A stretch of DNA of 64,000 bases from Vreelandella alkaliphila. GTDB taxonomy: Bacteria; Pseudomonadota; Gammaproteobacteria; Pseudomonadales; Halomonadaceae. The position numbers and the translations under genes were made by a program. This document shows positions 32,694 to 40,520 of this stretch, in pieces; the first letter of the stretch is position 1; each line of letters opens with the position of its first letter. The notes beneath the pieces were generated by a model, which was given only the letters and a program-made list of their open reading frames with translations, made no database searches and was not told the DNA's origin. The stretch spans positions 62,001 through 126,000 of the forward strand of contig NZ_JABASV010000009.1 in NCBI RefSeq assembly GCF_016107625.1, written 5' to 3'.

Positions 32694-32763
32694 ACATAAC
32701 CAGCGGCTGTTGGCAGATGCACCTACGTTGCGCTCTGGCAAGTCGCAAAGCCAAGCGTTAGAC
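32694..32763 (+). other. Integron attC recombination site
   Basis: About 70 bases beginning ACATAACC and ending in the consensus core GTTAGAC (32757-32763). Inner arms TTGGCAGA (32710) and TCTGGCAA (32734) are inverted with one mismatch, leaving a short tip. It begins 10 bases after the GFA stop, and the next start codon is 12 bases after the core, which is the normal geometry of a cassette boundary. Confidence 0.6.
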
Positions 32764-32774
32764 CTGGAATTGCC

Positions 32775-33395
32775 ATGAGTTTAGTTGAAATATTAGCTCT
32801 GTTTACAGTGATGGCAGCTTTAGCGCTAGTTCCCAGCACTAGTGTCGCTTTGGTCGTTGCTCGCGCTTCTTCTGCCGGATTCTCGAACGGCTGTGCCGTT
32901 GCGGCGGGAATTGTAGCCGGTGATCTTATCTTGGTATTGCTAGCTGTTTTAGGGATGACTGCGCTGGCAGAAGCTGTGGGTAGTTTTTTCTTGATACTGA
33001 GATATTTGGCAGGCGCGTATTTGATCTGGTTTGGTATAAGTCTTATGAGATCGAAAGCTCCATTGCAGGTGGAGCATTCCGGCCGATCAGTATCGAAATT
33101 ATCAGCAAGCTTTTTCTCTGGTCTACTTCTCACCCTTGGTGATGTAAAGGCAATATTCTTCTACGCGAGTTTATTCCCTACTTTTGTTGATTTGGCCACT
33201 ATCCGGACATTGGATATCGCAGCAATTGCGATGATAACCATAGTCGCCGTTGGTGGTGTCAAATTAGGCTATGCATATTTCGCGGGGGTCGTTGCGTCAT
33301 TTGGCACTAACCATAGAGCAGAACGAGCAGTTAAAGTGACGGCTGGTGGTTTAATGGTTGGAGCCGGATCGTATCTGATAGCAAAGGCTTATTGA
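32775..33395 (+). CDS. LysE/RhtB-family amino-acid exporter
   Basis: An inner-membrane exporter of 206 residues with about six helices. LysE-type blocks are visible: ALVPSTSVALVVARA near the N-terminus, RYLGAYLIWFGISLMRSK-like sequence (RYLAGAYLIWFGISL) and LGDVKAIFFYASLFPTF. The substrate cannot be predicted. The start lies 12 bases after an attC core, and such carriers are frequent integron cassette cargo. No regulator is adjacent. Confidence 0.9.
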   Translation: MSLVEILALFTVMAALALVPSTSVALVVARASSAGFSNGCAVAAGIVAGDLILVLLAVLGMTALAEAVGSFFLILRYLAGAYLIWFGISLMRSKAPLQVEHSGRSVSKLSASFFSGLLLTLGDVKAIFFYASLFPTFVDLATIRTLDIAAIAMITIVAVGGVKLGYAYFAGVVASFGTNHRAERAVKVTAGGLMVGAGSYLIAKAY

Positions 33396-33436
33396 GCTTC
33401 TCTTAGGATGATCGTTAATCAATGACCTTTCCCCCA

Positions 33437-33522
33437 AAACTAACCAACATGGAAGGTGGCAGATATGGCTCAAAATGGATTTTCTACAGCCTGTTGAGCC
33501 ACTATAGTGACAGCATTTAGAC
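33437..33522 (+). other. Possible degenerate attC site
   Basis: AACTAAC at 33438-33444 and TTTAGAC at 33516-33522 sit at the ends, with a perfect inverted pair TGGCTCAA (33466-33473) and TTGAGCCA (33494-33501) inside. The right core lacks the invariant G of GTTAGAC. Distance to the next start codon (14 bases) matches the other junctions. Confidence 0.35.
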
Positions 33523-33536
33523 AGTAAGGAAGTCGA

Positions 33537-34160
33537 ATGAAAAAAATGTTTTTAGCTTCATCTTTCGTAGATGTTGCAGACCTATTTGTGAAATTTACCA
33601 GCGCAAAATGTGTAGGAAAAACGGTTACATTCATTCCTACTGCAAGCCTAGTCGAAGAGGTCAATTTTTATGTGGCCGCAGGCAGAGATGCACTCGAGAA
33701 GTGTGGGCTAATTGTTGATGAGCTTGAGATTTCAACTGCTCCAAGTGAAGAGATAAACAGCAAGCTTCAAAAAAATGACTATATCTATGTCACTGGTGGA
33801 AATACTTTCTTTTTACTTCAAGAGTTGAAAAGAACTGGTGCAGATAAAATCATAAAGGAACAAATAAGTTCAGGGAAAATGTATATCGGAGAGTCTGCCG
33901 GCTCTATTGTTATGTCGCGTAACATCGAGTATGTGAAAGATATGGACGATTTCACGGCGGCACCTAATGTAGGCTCTTTTTCATCATTAGGCATGGTTGG
34001 CTTTTATCCAGTGCCACACCATACCAACGCTCCTTTCGAGCAAGTCGTTGAAGGCATAATCACTAGCTATGATGAAAAAATAGACCTTTGCCCAATTAGT
34101 AATACGCAAGCCATTATCGTCAATGGTGATGAGTTTGAAGTCTGCACGGCCGAAACTTAA
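33537..34160 (+). CDS. Peptidase S51-family protein (dipeptidase E-like)
   Basis: 207 residues with the class I glutamine-amidotransferase-like fold used by serine peptidases of family S51. The segment IYVTGGNTFFLLQ is typical, the nucleophile elbow is GESAGSIVM, and a histidine pair lies in PVPHHTN. Members cleave Asp-X dipeptides, although distant ones are of unknown specificity. It is AT-rich (many AAA, ATT and TTT codons) relative to the housekeeping genes, which suggests transfer. AAGGAAG precedes the ATG. Confidence 0.88.
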   Translation: MKKMFLASSFVDVADLFVKFTSAKCVGKTVTFIPTASLVEEVNFYVAAGRDALEKCGLIVDELEISTAPSEEINSKLQKNDYIYVTGGNTFFLLQELKRTGADKIIKEQISSGKMYIGESAGSIVMSRNIEYVKDMDDFTAAPNVGSFSSLGMVGFYPVPHHTNAPFEQVVEGIITSYDEKIDLCPISNTQAIIVNGDEFEVCTAET

Positions 34161-34401
34161 CCAGACACAGCGGTTCGCGGACTGTGGTTACGAGTTACTC
34201 ATTCCCCGCGCTGCTAAAAGAGGTTGCGGAGTAGTATCAGTGCTGGCAAAGCCATCAGTTCGCCGCCGGACGCTTGTTCCACGCGCCGTTTATGATGGCA
34301 GCCCAGTCGCTGGCTTTTGGGTGTGGCTATAGCGTCACTACCATACATATGTCTTCAGGCTGACGTTGAGTAGCAGGTGGAAGCTGATATGGGTGAGGTC
34401 A

Positions 34402-35310
34402 TCACGAGACTTTATTTCCATCTGAATCAAGATCCATAATTGCTAATCTCAGGTGTTCCAAAAATACTCTCACTTTTTCCAGCGGGTATTTTTTTCCCGA
34501 GTAAAACGCATATAACACGAGATCCTCTGGCTGGCAGTTAAGATCAATCTTGATAAGCGATCCATTTTCTATATCTGCTTGGCATGCATGAGTGGGTAAA
34601 ATAGCAAAGCCAAGCCCCTTCAGCGCGGCAGCTTTAGCCATGTAGCCACTGTTGACCTTATAGCTGGATTGCACCTGAATGGTCTGGTTATTCTTGAATC
34701 GCCAGGGCATGCCTTGTAGGACAGACAGGCTGGTGATGCAGGGCGCTTTGCTCAGTTCATCCAGTGAGCCCGGCAATCGGTGATGCTCAAGAAGTTGCGG
34801 TGCGGCAACTACGCAACTCGGCCAGCGTTGGATTTCTTTAGCGACCCAGCCAGAATCCTCCAATGGCCCTCTACCGAAGCGTAACACCAGGTCGAATCCT
34901 TCTAACAAACCTTCCGAAGGGTTTAATTGGGTGTCACAACTTAGTTGTATTTGAGGATGCTGGAGGCAAAAGTTTGCGGTGATTTCGGCCAGAAAGGGGA
35001 GGTCAGGCATGATGATCTTAAGGTGGCCGGATAGGGCGTCACCGTGTAGTGAGGCTTCTTCAAGTGCGTCATTCATCGCCCGTGTGAGCGGCGTGATGGC
35101 CTGATAAAGTTGCTTGCCTGCGGCGGTTGGAATCATCTTACGGGTGGTGCGTTCCAATAGTCGCAAACTAAGTTGTTGTTCCAATAACGCGACATGGCGA
35201 CTGACATTGGATGTTGGCAATTGACGTTGCTCCGCTGCACGCTTAAAGCTTAGTTGTTCATATACCGCCTGAAAGCTAAGTAGCCATTGAAGTTCGATTT
35301 TCTCAATCAT
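34402..35310 (-). CDS. LysR-family transcriptional regulator
   Basis: 302 residues. The N-terminal helix-turn-helix is clear (LQWLLSFQAVYEQLSFKRAAE and SNVSRHVALLEQ), with a LysR substrate-binding domain after it, of the subgroup that often controls a divergent gene. The neighbour 105 bases away on the other strand is an FAD monooxygenase and is the probable target. An imperfect inverted repeat lies between them. Confidence 0.93.
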   Translation of the reverse strand: MIEKIELQWLLSFQAVYEQLSFKRAAEQRQLPTSNVSRHVALLEQQLSLRLLERTTRKMIPTAAGKQLYQAITPLTRAMNDALEEASLHGDALSGHLKIIMPDLPFLAEITANFCLQHPQIQLSCDTQLNPSEGLLEGFDLVLRFGRGPLEDSGWVAKEIQRWPSCVVAAPQLLEHHRLPGSLDELSKAPCITSLSVLQGMPWRFKNNQTIQVQSSYKVNSGYMAKAAALKGLGFAILPTHACQADIENGSLIKIDLNCQPEDLVLYAFYSGKKYPLEKVRVFLEHLRLAIMDLDSDGNKVS

Positions 35311-35327
35311 AGATTCTCTCAGAAAAT

Positions 35328-35361
35328 GGGATTAATAACGCAATAATAGCGTGTTTATCCC
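35328..35361. promoter_or_regulatory. Inverted repeat between LysR and FAD monooxygenase genes
   Basis: GGGATTAATAACGC and GCGTGTTTATCCC form an imperfect inverted repeat around an AT-rich centre in the middle of the divergent promoter region. It is a candidate operator. Confidence 0.4.
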
Positions 35362-35414
35362 TGTGAGTGGATTTGTGACAATCTCTACCGAATTTAACTA
35401 TTGAGGTAGGGTCG

Positions 35415-36533
35415 ATGAAAAACACTAATCGTATTGCCATTGTTGGTGCAGGGGTTGCTGGAATAGCGCTGGCAATACTCGCCACACAACAAGGCTATCA
35501 AGTGAGCGTGTATGAGCGTGACAGTAAGGTCTCGTCCATTGGTGCTGGCGTGACTTTATGGCCAAATGCAATTTTTGTACTGCAACAGATGGGGGTGGAA
35601 AAAGAGCTAAAACGCCTGGGTGGTGCTCTCCGTTTAATGCGTCAGTTTGATCAATTTGGCGTTTGGCAGGGTGAGCTTGATATTGAGGAAGTGAACCTGC
35701 TGAGTGGTTTCCCCAGTATAACAATATTGCGCCGTGATCTTATGAGCATGCTGGCCGAGAGGTTGGATGATTTGGGGGTGAAAATACACCTTGGCTGCCC
35801 AATGACGACGCAGGATATTGGCCGATTAAAGCAAGAGTTTGACGTGGTAGTAGGAGCCGATGGGCGAATGAATTCGGTGGTGCGTCACACGTTATATTCC
35901 GAAAAGGTGAGCCCCCGTTACCAAGGGTTCATTAACATCATTGGTATCAGTCAGTTGAATGAGGGGGTTTTAGATAACGCCATCCATGATTTTCGTGGCT
36001 TGGGTGAGCGGTTTGGAATTGTCCCTGTGAATAATGGGCTATGTTTCTGGGCTGGCGCATGGAATGCCGATATTGATAAACAACGGCCCTTATCTACTTG
36101 GTATGATGAGCTGCATCAGCGTTTTCGCTGCTGGCCTGACCCGGTACGCAACGTGCTGAAATTCTATGATGCAGCATCGCTCAATCGCATTTTTGTTCAT
36201 GATCTTGATCCCCTGCCTTATTGGCATCAAGACAATGTTGTCATTATTGGAGATGCGGCCCATGCGTCTTTACCAACATCTGGGCAGGGAGCATGTCAGG
36301 CGCTGGAAGATGCGTGGCATCTTGTCCGGCTTTTGGGAGAGCAAGGTGAGTTGGAAAGTGTTCTGACAAGTTTTTATCAACAGCGAATCGTTAAGACATC
36401 CTCAGCTCAAACCGTTGGAAGACAGGTGGCCGAGAGGATTTTTGGAACACAACTTGCGTCTCAGCCAGCGACTTTAGGCATTTCTGCTGAGCAATTAAGC
36501 CTGTTATGGATGCAGGGATTAGAAACGCAGTAG
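35415..36533 (+). CDS. FAD-dependent aromatic monooxygenase-like protein
   Basis: A group A flavoprotein monooxygenase of 372 residues, related to salicylate and 6-hydroxynicotinate hydroxylases. The dinucleotide fold IAIVGAGVAGIALA is at the N-terminus, DVVVGADGRMNSVVR is the second FAD/NAD(P)H motif, and GDAAHASLPTSGQGA is the third. The substrate is not predictable from sequence; no aromatic pathway genes are nearby. The ATG follows GAGGTAGGG. Confidence 0.92.
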   Translation: MKNTNRIAIVGAGVAGIALAILATQQGYQVSVYERDSKVSSIGAGVTLWPNAIFVLQQMGVEKELKRLGGALRLMRQFDQFGVWQGELDIEEVNLLSGFPSITILRRDLMSMLAERLDDLGVKIHLGCPMTTQDIGRLKQEFDVVVGADGRMNSVVRHTLYSEKVSPRYQGFINIIGISQLNEGVLDNAIHDFRGLGERFGIVPVNNGLCFWAGAWNADIDKQRPLSTWYDELHQRFRCWPDPVRNVLKFYDAASLNRIFVHDLDPLPYWHQDNVVIIGDAAHASLPTSGQGACQALEDAWHLVRLLGEQGELESVLTSFYQQRIVKTSSAQTVGRQVAERIFGTQLASQPATLGISAEQLSLLWMQGLETQ

Positions 36534-36554
36534 GCGTAATTAAAGGAGCAGATA

Positions 36555-37055
36555 ATGAGTTCTTACGGAACGTTGATATTCTTCTGTGGAAAGATGGGCG
36601 CTGGAAAAAGCACGCTGTCTGTCAGCATTGCGCGTGAGCGCGGCGCCGTGCTTCTTTCAGAGGACGACTGGTTAGCTACTCTTTTCCCAGGCGAAATCAA
36701 CGATTTCAACGACTACATCAGTTACTCGTCACGCCTTAAGCCATTGCTTAGGAAACACGTTGAGCAAATACTCTTGGCAGGCACCACTGTGGTTCTAGAT
36801 TTCCCCGGCAATACCAGGAAGCAAAGGGCATGGTTCAAGGATATCTACTCGCAACGAGGGATATCTCACGAACTGTACTATGTGATGGCAGAAGACGAGG
36901 TTTGTCTAAAACAGCTGAAACAGCGCCAAAGGGAGCAGCCTGAGCGGGCGAGCTTCGATACCGAGGAAGTTTTCAGGATGGTAACGGGTTTCTTTGAGTC
37001 ACCTGAAGAGTCTGAGGGATTCAATGTCGAGGTTGTAGAGCGGACGTTCACATAA
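36555..37055 (+). CDS. P-loop kinase-like ATP-binding protein
   Basis: 166 residues with Walker A GKMGAGKSTLS at the N-terminus, a TVVLDFPGN strand in place of a Walker B, and a lid-like KQLKQRQREQPERASF region. It belongs to the AAA_33/Zeta-like group of small kinases, whose substrates range from nucleotides to sugars and antibiotics. It starts 21 bases after the monooxygenase stop with AAAGGAG, so it may be co-transcribed. No antitoxin-like partner is adjacent. Confidence 0.8.
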   Translation: MSSYGTLIFFCGKMGAGKSTLSVSIARERGAVLLSEDDWLATLFPGEINDFNDYISYSSRLKPLLRKHVEQILLAGTTVVLDFPGNTRKQRAWFKDIYSQRGISHELYYVMAEDEVCLKQLKQRQREQPERASFDTEEVFRMVTGFFESPEESEGFNVEVVERTFT

Positions 37056-37134
37056 CCTTCATATTGCCGATTTAGATGCTTGTGATACCGTTTTAGCAGC
37101 GTTTTGAAAGCATATGCTTAAAGCCTCATTATGG
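37053..37134 (+). other. Weak attC-like inverted segment
   Basis: The ends CATAACC and CATTATGG, and the inner GATGCTT and AAGCATATGC arms, are symmetric in the manner of an attC, but neither core matches the consensus. It sits between a kinase and a MAPEG gene, both common cassette cargo. Confidence 0.25.
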
Positions 37135-37152
37135 CCTAAAAGGAATTAGAAT

Positions 37153-37692
37153 ATGACTCAAAAAAGCGATGATAGAACAGTTAAAATGGGGATGCTGCTA
37201 GGATTTGTTGGAACAATAGTGGTGTTTGTCTCTTTCTATAGTTTTTTGCCTCAAGTTGCTGAGGAGGTTGTCGTAGTAGAGCGACTAAAGCTCGCAATAA
37301 TGTGCCTTGTTTTTCCTGTTGCACTGTTTTTTTTGATGATTGTTAGAATCGGCTCTCAACGTTACGGAAACCCATCAGCGGATCCAACTAAATGTGAAGC
37401 AAATACAGAGGGGATGAAGGTTGACCTAAGAGTACTATCTAATACTCATGAACAGCTTATGATATTCGCTATTAATATACTGGCGCTATCTGTTTTAATT
37501 CCTTATCAATTATTGAGCTTGCTGCCCATCTATTCTGGAGTTTTTGTTGCTGGTCGCGTCATGTTTTGGATAGGTTACAGGCGTAATGTGTTATGGAGAG
37601 CGCCAGGGTTTGCAATGTCTACACTGCCTGCAGTGGTAGGAGTAGGGTATAGCTGTGTTGCGGTTTTATTATCTGCATTCGCAGTTTTTTAA
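37153..37692 (+). CDS. MAPEG-family membrane protein
   Basis: 179 residues with four hydrophobic helices. The C-terminal part, FVAGRVMFWIGYRRNVLWRAPGFAM, is the MAPEG signature region with RVMFWIGY. Eukaryotic relatives are glutathione-dependent membrane enzymes; bacterial members are mostly uncharacterised. AAAAGGAA precedes the ATG. AT-rich codon use suggests recent acquisition. Confidence 0.85.
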   Translation: MTQKSDDRTVKMGMLLGFVGTIVVFVSFYSFLPQVAEEVVVVERLKLAIMCLVFPVALFFLMIVRIGSQRYGNPSADPTKCEANTEGMKVDLRVLSNTHEQLMIFAINILALSVLIPYQLLSLLPIYSGVFVAGRVMFWIGYRRNVLWRAPGFAMSTLPAVVGVGYSCVAVLLSAFAVF

Positions 37693-37781
37693 TAAAATTG
37701 AACTTGATGTTGTGTATGTTTTTTTCTTTTTATTGTCGATTTTAATTCGAGTTTGTGATTTTTACTAAAGAAGGAAGGTCT

Positions 37782-38150
37782 ATGCTCGCACTTTCAATAG
37801 TAAGCCCGCATGGCTCTAATATAGCTTCGGGAAAAAAGACGCTGGAGGTTCGCTCGTGGCGCCCAGAATCTTTACCTATCCGTGATCTTTTGATTGTAGA
37901 AAATTCTCACTTCTTATCTGCTGATAACCCCGTTGACCCTGATGGCAGGGCTGTTGCAATTGTGGATGTTGAAGAGATACATGAATGGCAGCCTTCAGAA
38001 GTGAAGGCTGCTTGTTCAAATGGCTGGGAACCTGGTTATTTGGCTTGGTGTTTGTCAAATGTTCGTCCTATTACCAACAACCCGGTTTTTAACAACGTGG
38101 CTGTGCCAGCCAAGAGAAAGCTATATGAAGTTGAGCTGGTGCAATTTTAA
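37782..38150 (+). CDS. ASCH-domain protein
   Basis: 122 residues beginning MLALSIVSPHGSNIASGKKTLEVRSW, which is the N-terminal block of an ASCH fold (a PUA-like RNA-binding domain), with DLLIVENSHF next. Members include N4-acetylcytidine amidohydrolase (YqfB) and proteins of unknown role. The start at 37782 is preceded by AAGGAAGG; a GTG 27 bases earlier opens the frame. It sits near the right end of the cassette-like row. Confidence 0.85.
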   Translation: MLALSIVSPHGSNIASGKKTLEVRSWRPESLPIRDLLIVENSHFLSADNPVDPDGRAVAIVDVEEIHEWQPSEVKAACSNGWEPGYLAWCLSNVRPITNNPVFNNVAVPAKRKLYEVELVQF

Positions 38151-38180
38151 GCTTAGCAATTGTCAGCATGGGAACGGTTC

Positions 38181-38783
38181 CTACTCCGCTATGATCGAAA
38201 TGTGGTTCGGGTGAGACGCTACCCGATCCAGCCACCGGCAAACGTTGGGATAATCCACCAATGCGAACCCGCCATCTTCCGCTACATGGGTATAAGCGAA
38301 GAGGGCAATATCCGCGATGGTGTAGCGACCTGCGGCGAACCAGTCCTGTCGTGCCAAGTGATCGTCCATTACCGCTAGCGCTTCGCGCCCCAGTGCTTGT
38401 TTACTCGCGAGCTGTGCTTGGCGTTCATCGTTCAGGCCAAGGTGAGTCAGCCAGAAGCGCGGTGTGGCGATGTTGGGCTCGTGACTGTACTGTTCAAAGT
38501 TCATCCAACGCAGGGCCTGGGCCTGATCCCAGTGATCTTCCGGCCAATAATCACTCCCTTGGGCTAGATAGTAGAGAATGGCGTTCGACTCGCTGAGAAA
38601 GCGGCCGTCGTCGAGCTCCAGTACCGGAATCTTGCCGGTGGGGTTCTTCTGCAGGAATGCTGGGGTTCGCGTTTCTCCATGCACGATATCGTAATGACGA
38701 TAGTCATAGGGTCTATCCAGCAAATTCAGTAATAGGCGCACTTTGTAGCCGTTGCCGGAGGGTAGGTAGTCGTGCAAGATCAT
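38181..38783 (-). CDS. Glutathione S-transferase family protein
   Basis: 200 residues: N-terminal thioredoxin-like domain (ILHDYLPSGNGYKVRLLL, NPTGKIPVLELDDG, LSESNAILYYLA) and a helical C-terminal domain ending in FAYTHVAEDGGFALVDYPNV. The conserved cis-proline and glutathione-binding serine (SESNAI) are present. The start at 38783 is six bases after GGAG. Divergent from a LysR gene. Confidence 0.94.
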   Translation of the reverse strand: MILHDYLPSGNGYKVRLLLNLLDRPYDYRHYDIVHGETRTPAFLQKNPTGKIPVLELDDGRFLSESNAILYYLAQGSDYWPEDHWDQAQALRWMNFEQYSHEPNIATPRFWLTHLGLNDERQAQLASKQALGREALAVMDDHLARQDWFAAGRYTIADIALFAYTHVAEDGGFALVDYPNVCRWLDRVASHPNHISIIAE

Positions 38784-38897
38784 CGTCTTCTCCAATGAGT
38801 TTAACGCAAGGGTGGCGGGTCTGAATCCACACCCAAGCCACGGAGGACAGTGTTTCGTTTTCCGCGAAGTTCGACAAACGAATAGTACTAATATCAG

Positions 38898-38916
38898 CCA
38901 TCAGTGGGGCTGATGG
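38898..38916. promoter_or_regulatory. LysR-type operator candidate
   Basis: A perfect 7-bp inverted repeat CCATCAG-TGGGG-CTGATGG contains the T-N11-A pattern of LysR sites. It ends 16 bases before the LysR start codon, in the divergent spacer with the GST gene. Confidence 0.6.
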
Positions 38917-38932
38917 ATAGAGGCCTCGTTAC

Positions 38933-39829
38933 ATGGATATGGATCTCCTACGCACCTATATAGCCGTGGTTGATACCGGCAGCCTTACCCGTGCCGCGCG
39001 TCAGGTGCACCGAACTCAGGCCGCGCTCAGCATGCAAATGAAGCGGCTGGAAGAGCAGGCCGGCTGCAGCTTGTTCTTTAAAGAAGGCCGCAATCTAGAA
39101 CTCACCAACGAGGGCAAACGTCTTGTCAGCTACGCTCGCCGATTGCTGGCAATGCATGATGAGGCGCTAGTTCAACTGAGATCGAGCGCCGCTTTACCGA
39201 CGTTGCGTATTGGCAGCCCAGATGACTACGCCCAGAGCCTGCTACCTTTGTTGGTAGATACCCTTCATGATCAACACCCTAGTGTTCAGCTACAGCTGAT
39301 ATGCGCGCCTACCATCACGTTGAGAAAGCAGCTGGATGAGGGAGCGTTGGACTTGGCTATCCTGACGCGAGCGGCCAACAGTGATGAAGGTCATGTGCTG
39401 ATGCTTGATAAGGGAATTTGGATACAGCACCCGGAATTTGACTGGCAGCAGCACGAAACGTTGCCTTTAGCTCTGTATGAAGCCGACTGCAAATTTCACA
39501 GCTCGGCTTTGGATGGCCTAAACAAAACACGCCGCTCTTACCGCATTAAGGCGCTCAGTGCCAACGCAGGAGCTTTGATGGGGTTGGTTCGGCAGGGCAA
39601 GGCCATCACTGCGGCGGCGACGGCTTCCTTGCCGAGTGATTTGGTCGAAGTCGATGCTGCCCATGAAATGCCGGCACTGCCTAGTATTGATATTGTGCTG
39701 GTCAGCTCTTCCTCTGGGCATCCTTTGGTGTCGGTGAGTTGGGCGGGTGATTTGGCAAAAGCGTTGTCGCTTAGGCTTCATGACGCACAGAAAATAACCG
39801 AGGTCTGTCGCTATGAACGTTCAGTTTAG
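38933..39829 (+). CDS. LysR-family transcriptional regulator
   Basis: 298 residues. The helix-turn-helix MDLLRTYIAVVDTGSLTRAARQVHRTQAAL is followed by a LysR effector domain (TLRIGSPDDYAQSLLPLL). A palindromic site just upstream may serve both autoregulation and control of the divergent GST gene. An ATG two codons in (38939) is an alternative start. Confidence 0.94.
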   Translation: MDMDLLRTYIAVVDTGSLTRAARQVHRTQAALSMQMKRLEEQAGCSLFFKEGRNLELTNEGKRLVSYARRLLAMHDEALVQLRSSAALPTLRIGSPDDYAQSLLPLLVDTLHDQHPSVQLQLICAPTITLRKQLDEGALDLAILTRAANSDEGHVLMLDKGIWIQHPEFDWQQHETLPLALYEADCKFHSSALDGLNKTRRSYRIKALSANAGALMGLVRQGKAITAAATASLPSDLVEVDAAHEMPALPSIDIVLVSSSSGHPLVSVSWAGDLAKALSLRLHDAQKITEVCRYERSV

Positions 39830-39918
39830 GCGTGGTAATAACATCGCCACAGTGACCGGACGGGAGTGCATGGCCATGGTGATTTTTGATCAGGTTGATA
39901 GAGCAAGGGATAGCGACG

Positions 39919-40458
39919 ATGGATGAAGCAGAGTCCCTTAACAGGGCGATTAATGAGGAAGTGGTAATCTTCCCATCTGATGCTAACTGGCAACGAATGT
40001 TCGAGGAGGAGCGAGAGCGTCTCTTTGATTTGTTTCCAGATGATTTTTTGGCGATCGAACACGTTGGGAGTACAGCCGTACCGGGGCTTTCTGCCAAGCC
40101 AGTTATCGATATCTTGGCTGGAATGGACTCGATGTCACGTGCCGACAAATTAATGGAACCGTTGTGCCGCGCAGGCTATGCAACATCAATGGCGTTCAAC
40201 GCTTCGCTAGTTGGTCGGCGTTGGTTGATGCGGTGGGCCGAAGGGCGTAGGACGCATCACTTACACCTCATGGTCTACGGTAGCCGTGAGTGGGATCAGC
40301 GCTTGGCATTTCGAAACATACTGCGTGCCAATGCTGAGCTAGCCCAACGGTATGAGAAGAATAAGCGGTTATGGGCGGCAGAATTTAAGTCAGATAGAGA
40401 AGCCTATACGGCTGCCAAAGCGGGTTTTATCCTGGAGGCCTTAGAGAGCTCTCTATAG
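39919..40458 (+). CDS. GrpB-family protein (UPF0157)
   Basis: 179 residues of the GrpB/UPF0157 family, a nucleotidyltransferase-like fold. The core block IEHVGSTAVPGLSAKPVIDI is diagnostic, and HHLHLMVYGSREWDQRLAFR is the second conserved block. The biochemical role is unproven; some members are fused to CoaE. The start at 39919 follows AAGGG. It is a common integron or island cargo. Confidence 0.9.
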   Translation: MDEAESLNRAINEEVVIFPSDANWQRMFEEERERLFDLFPDDFLAIEHVGSTAVPGLSAKPVIDILAGMDSMSRADKLMEPLCRAGYATSMAFNASLVGRRWLMRWAEGRRTHHLHLMVYGSREWDQRLAFRNILRANAELAQRYEKNKRLWAAEFKSDREAYTAAKAGFILEALESSL

Positions 40459-40520
40459 GCCATATAGATAGGCGAAGTGATCAATTTACCTCTCGTTATA
40501 GATTTTATGATTTTAAAAGG

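Noticed and set aside
34161..34210. CACAG/CTGTG hairpin after the S51 gene as a further attC
   Set aside because: The core sequence at its right end does not resemble GTTRRRY, and the stem needs a four-base bulge.
36555..37055. P-loop kinase as a zeta-type toxin of a toxin-antitoxin pair
   Set aside because: No small antitoxin-like gene lies next to it and the lid residues do not clearly match zeta.
31685..38150. A prophage or transposon as the source of the accessory genes
   Set aside because: No integrase, transposase, terminal inverted repeats, tRNA target or phage structural gene is visible.
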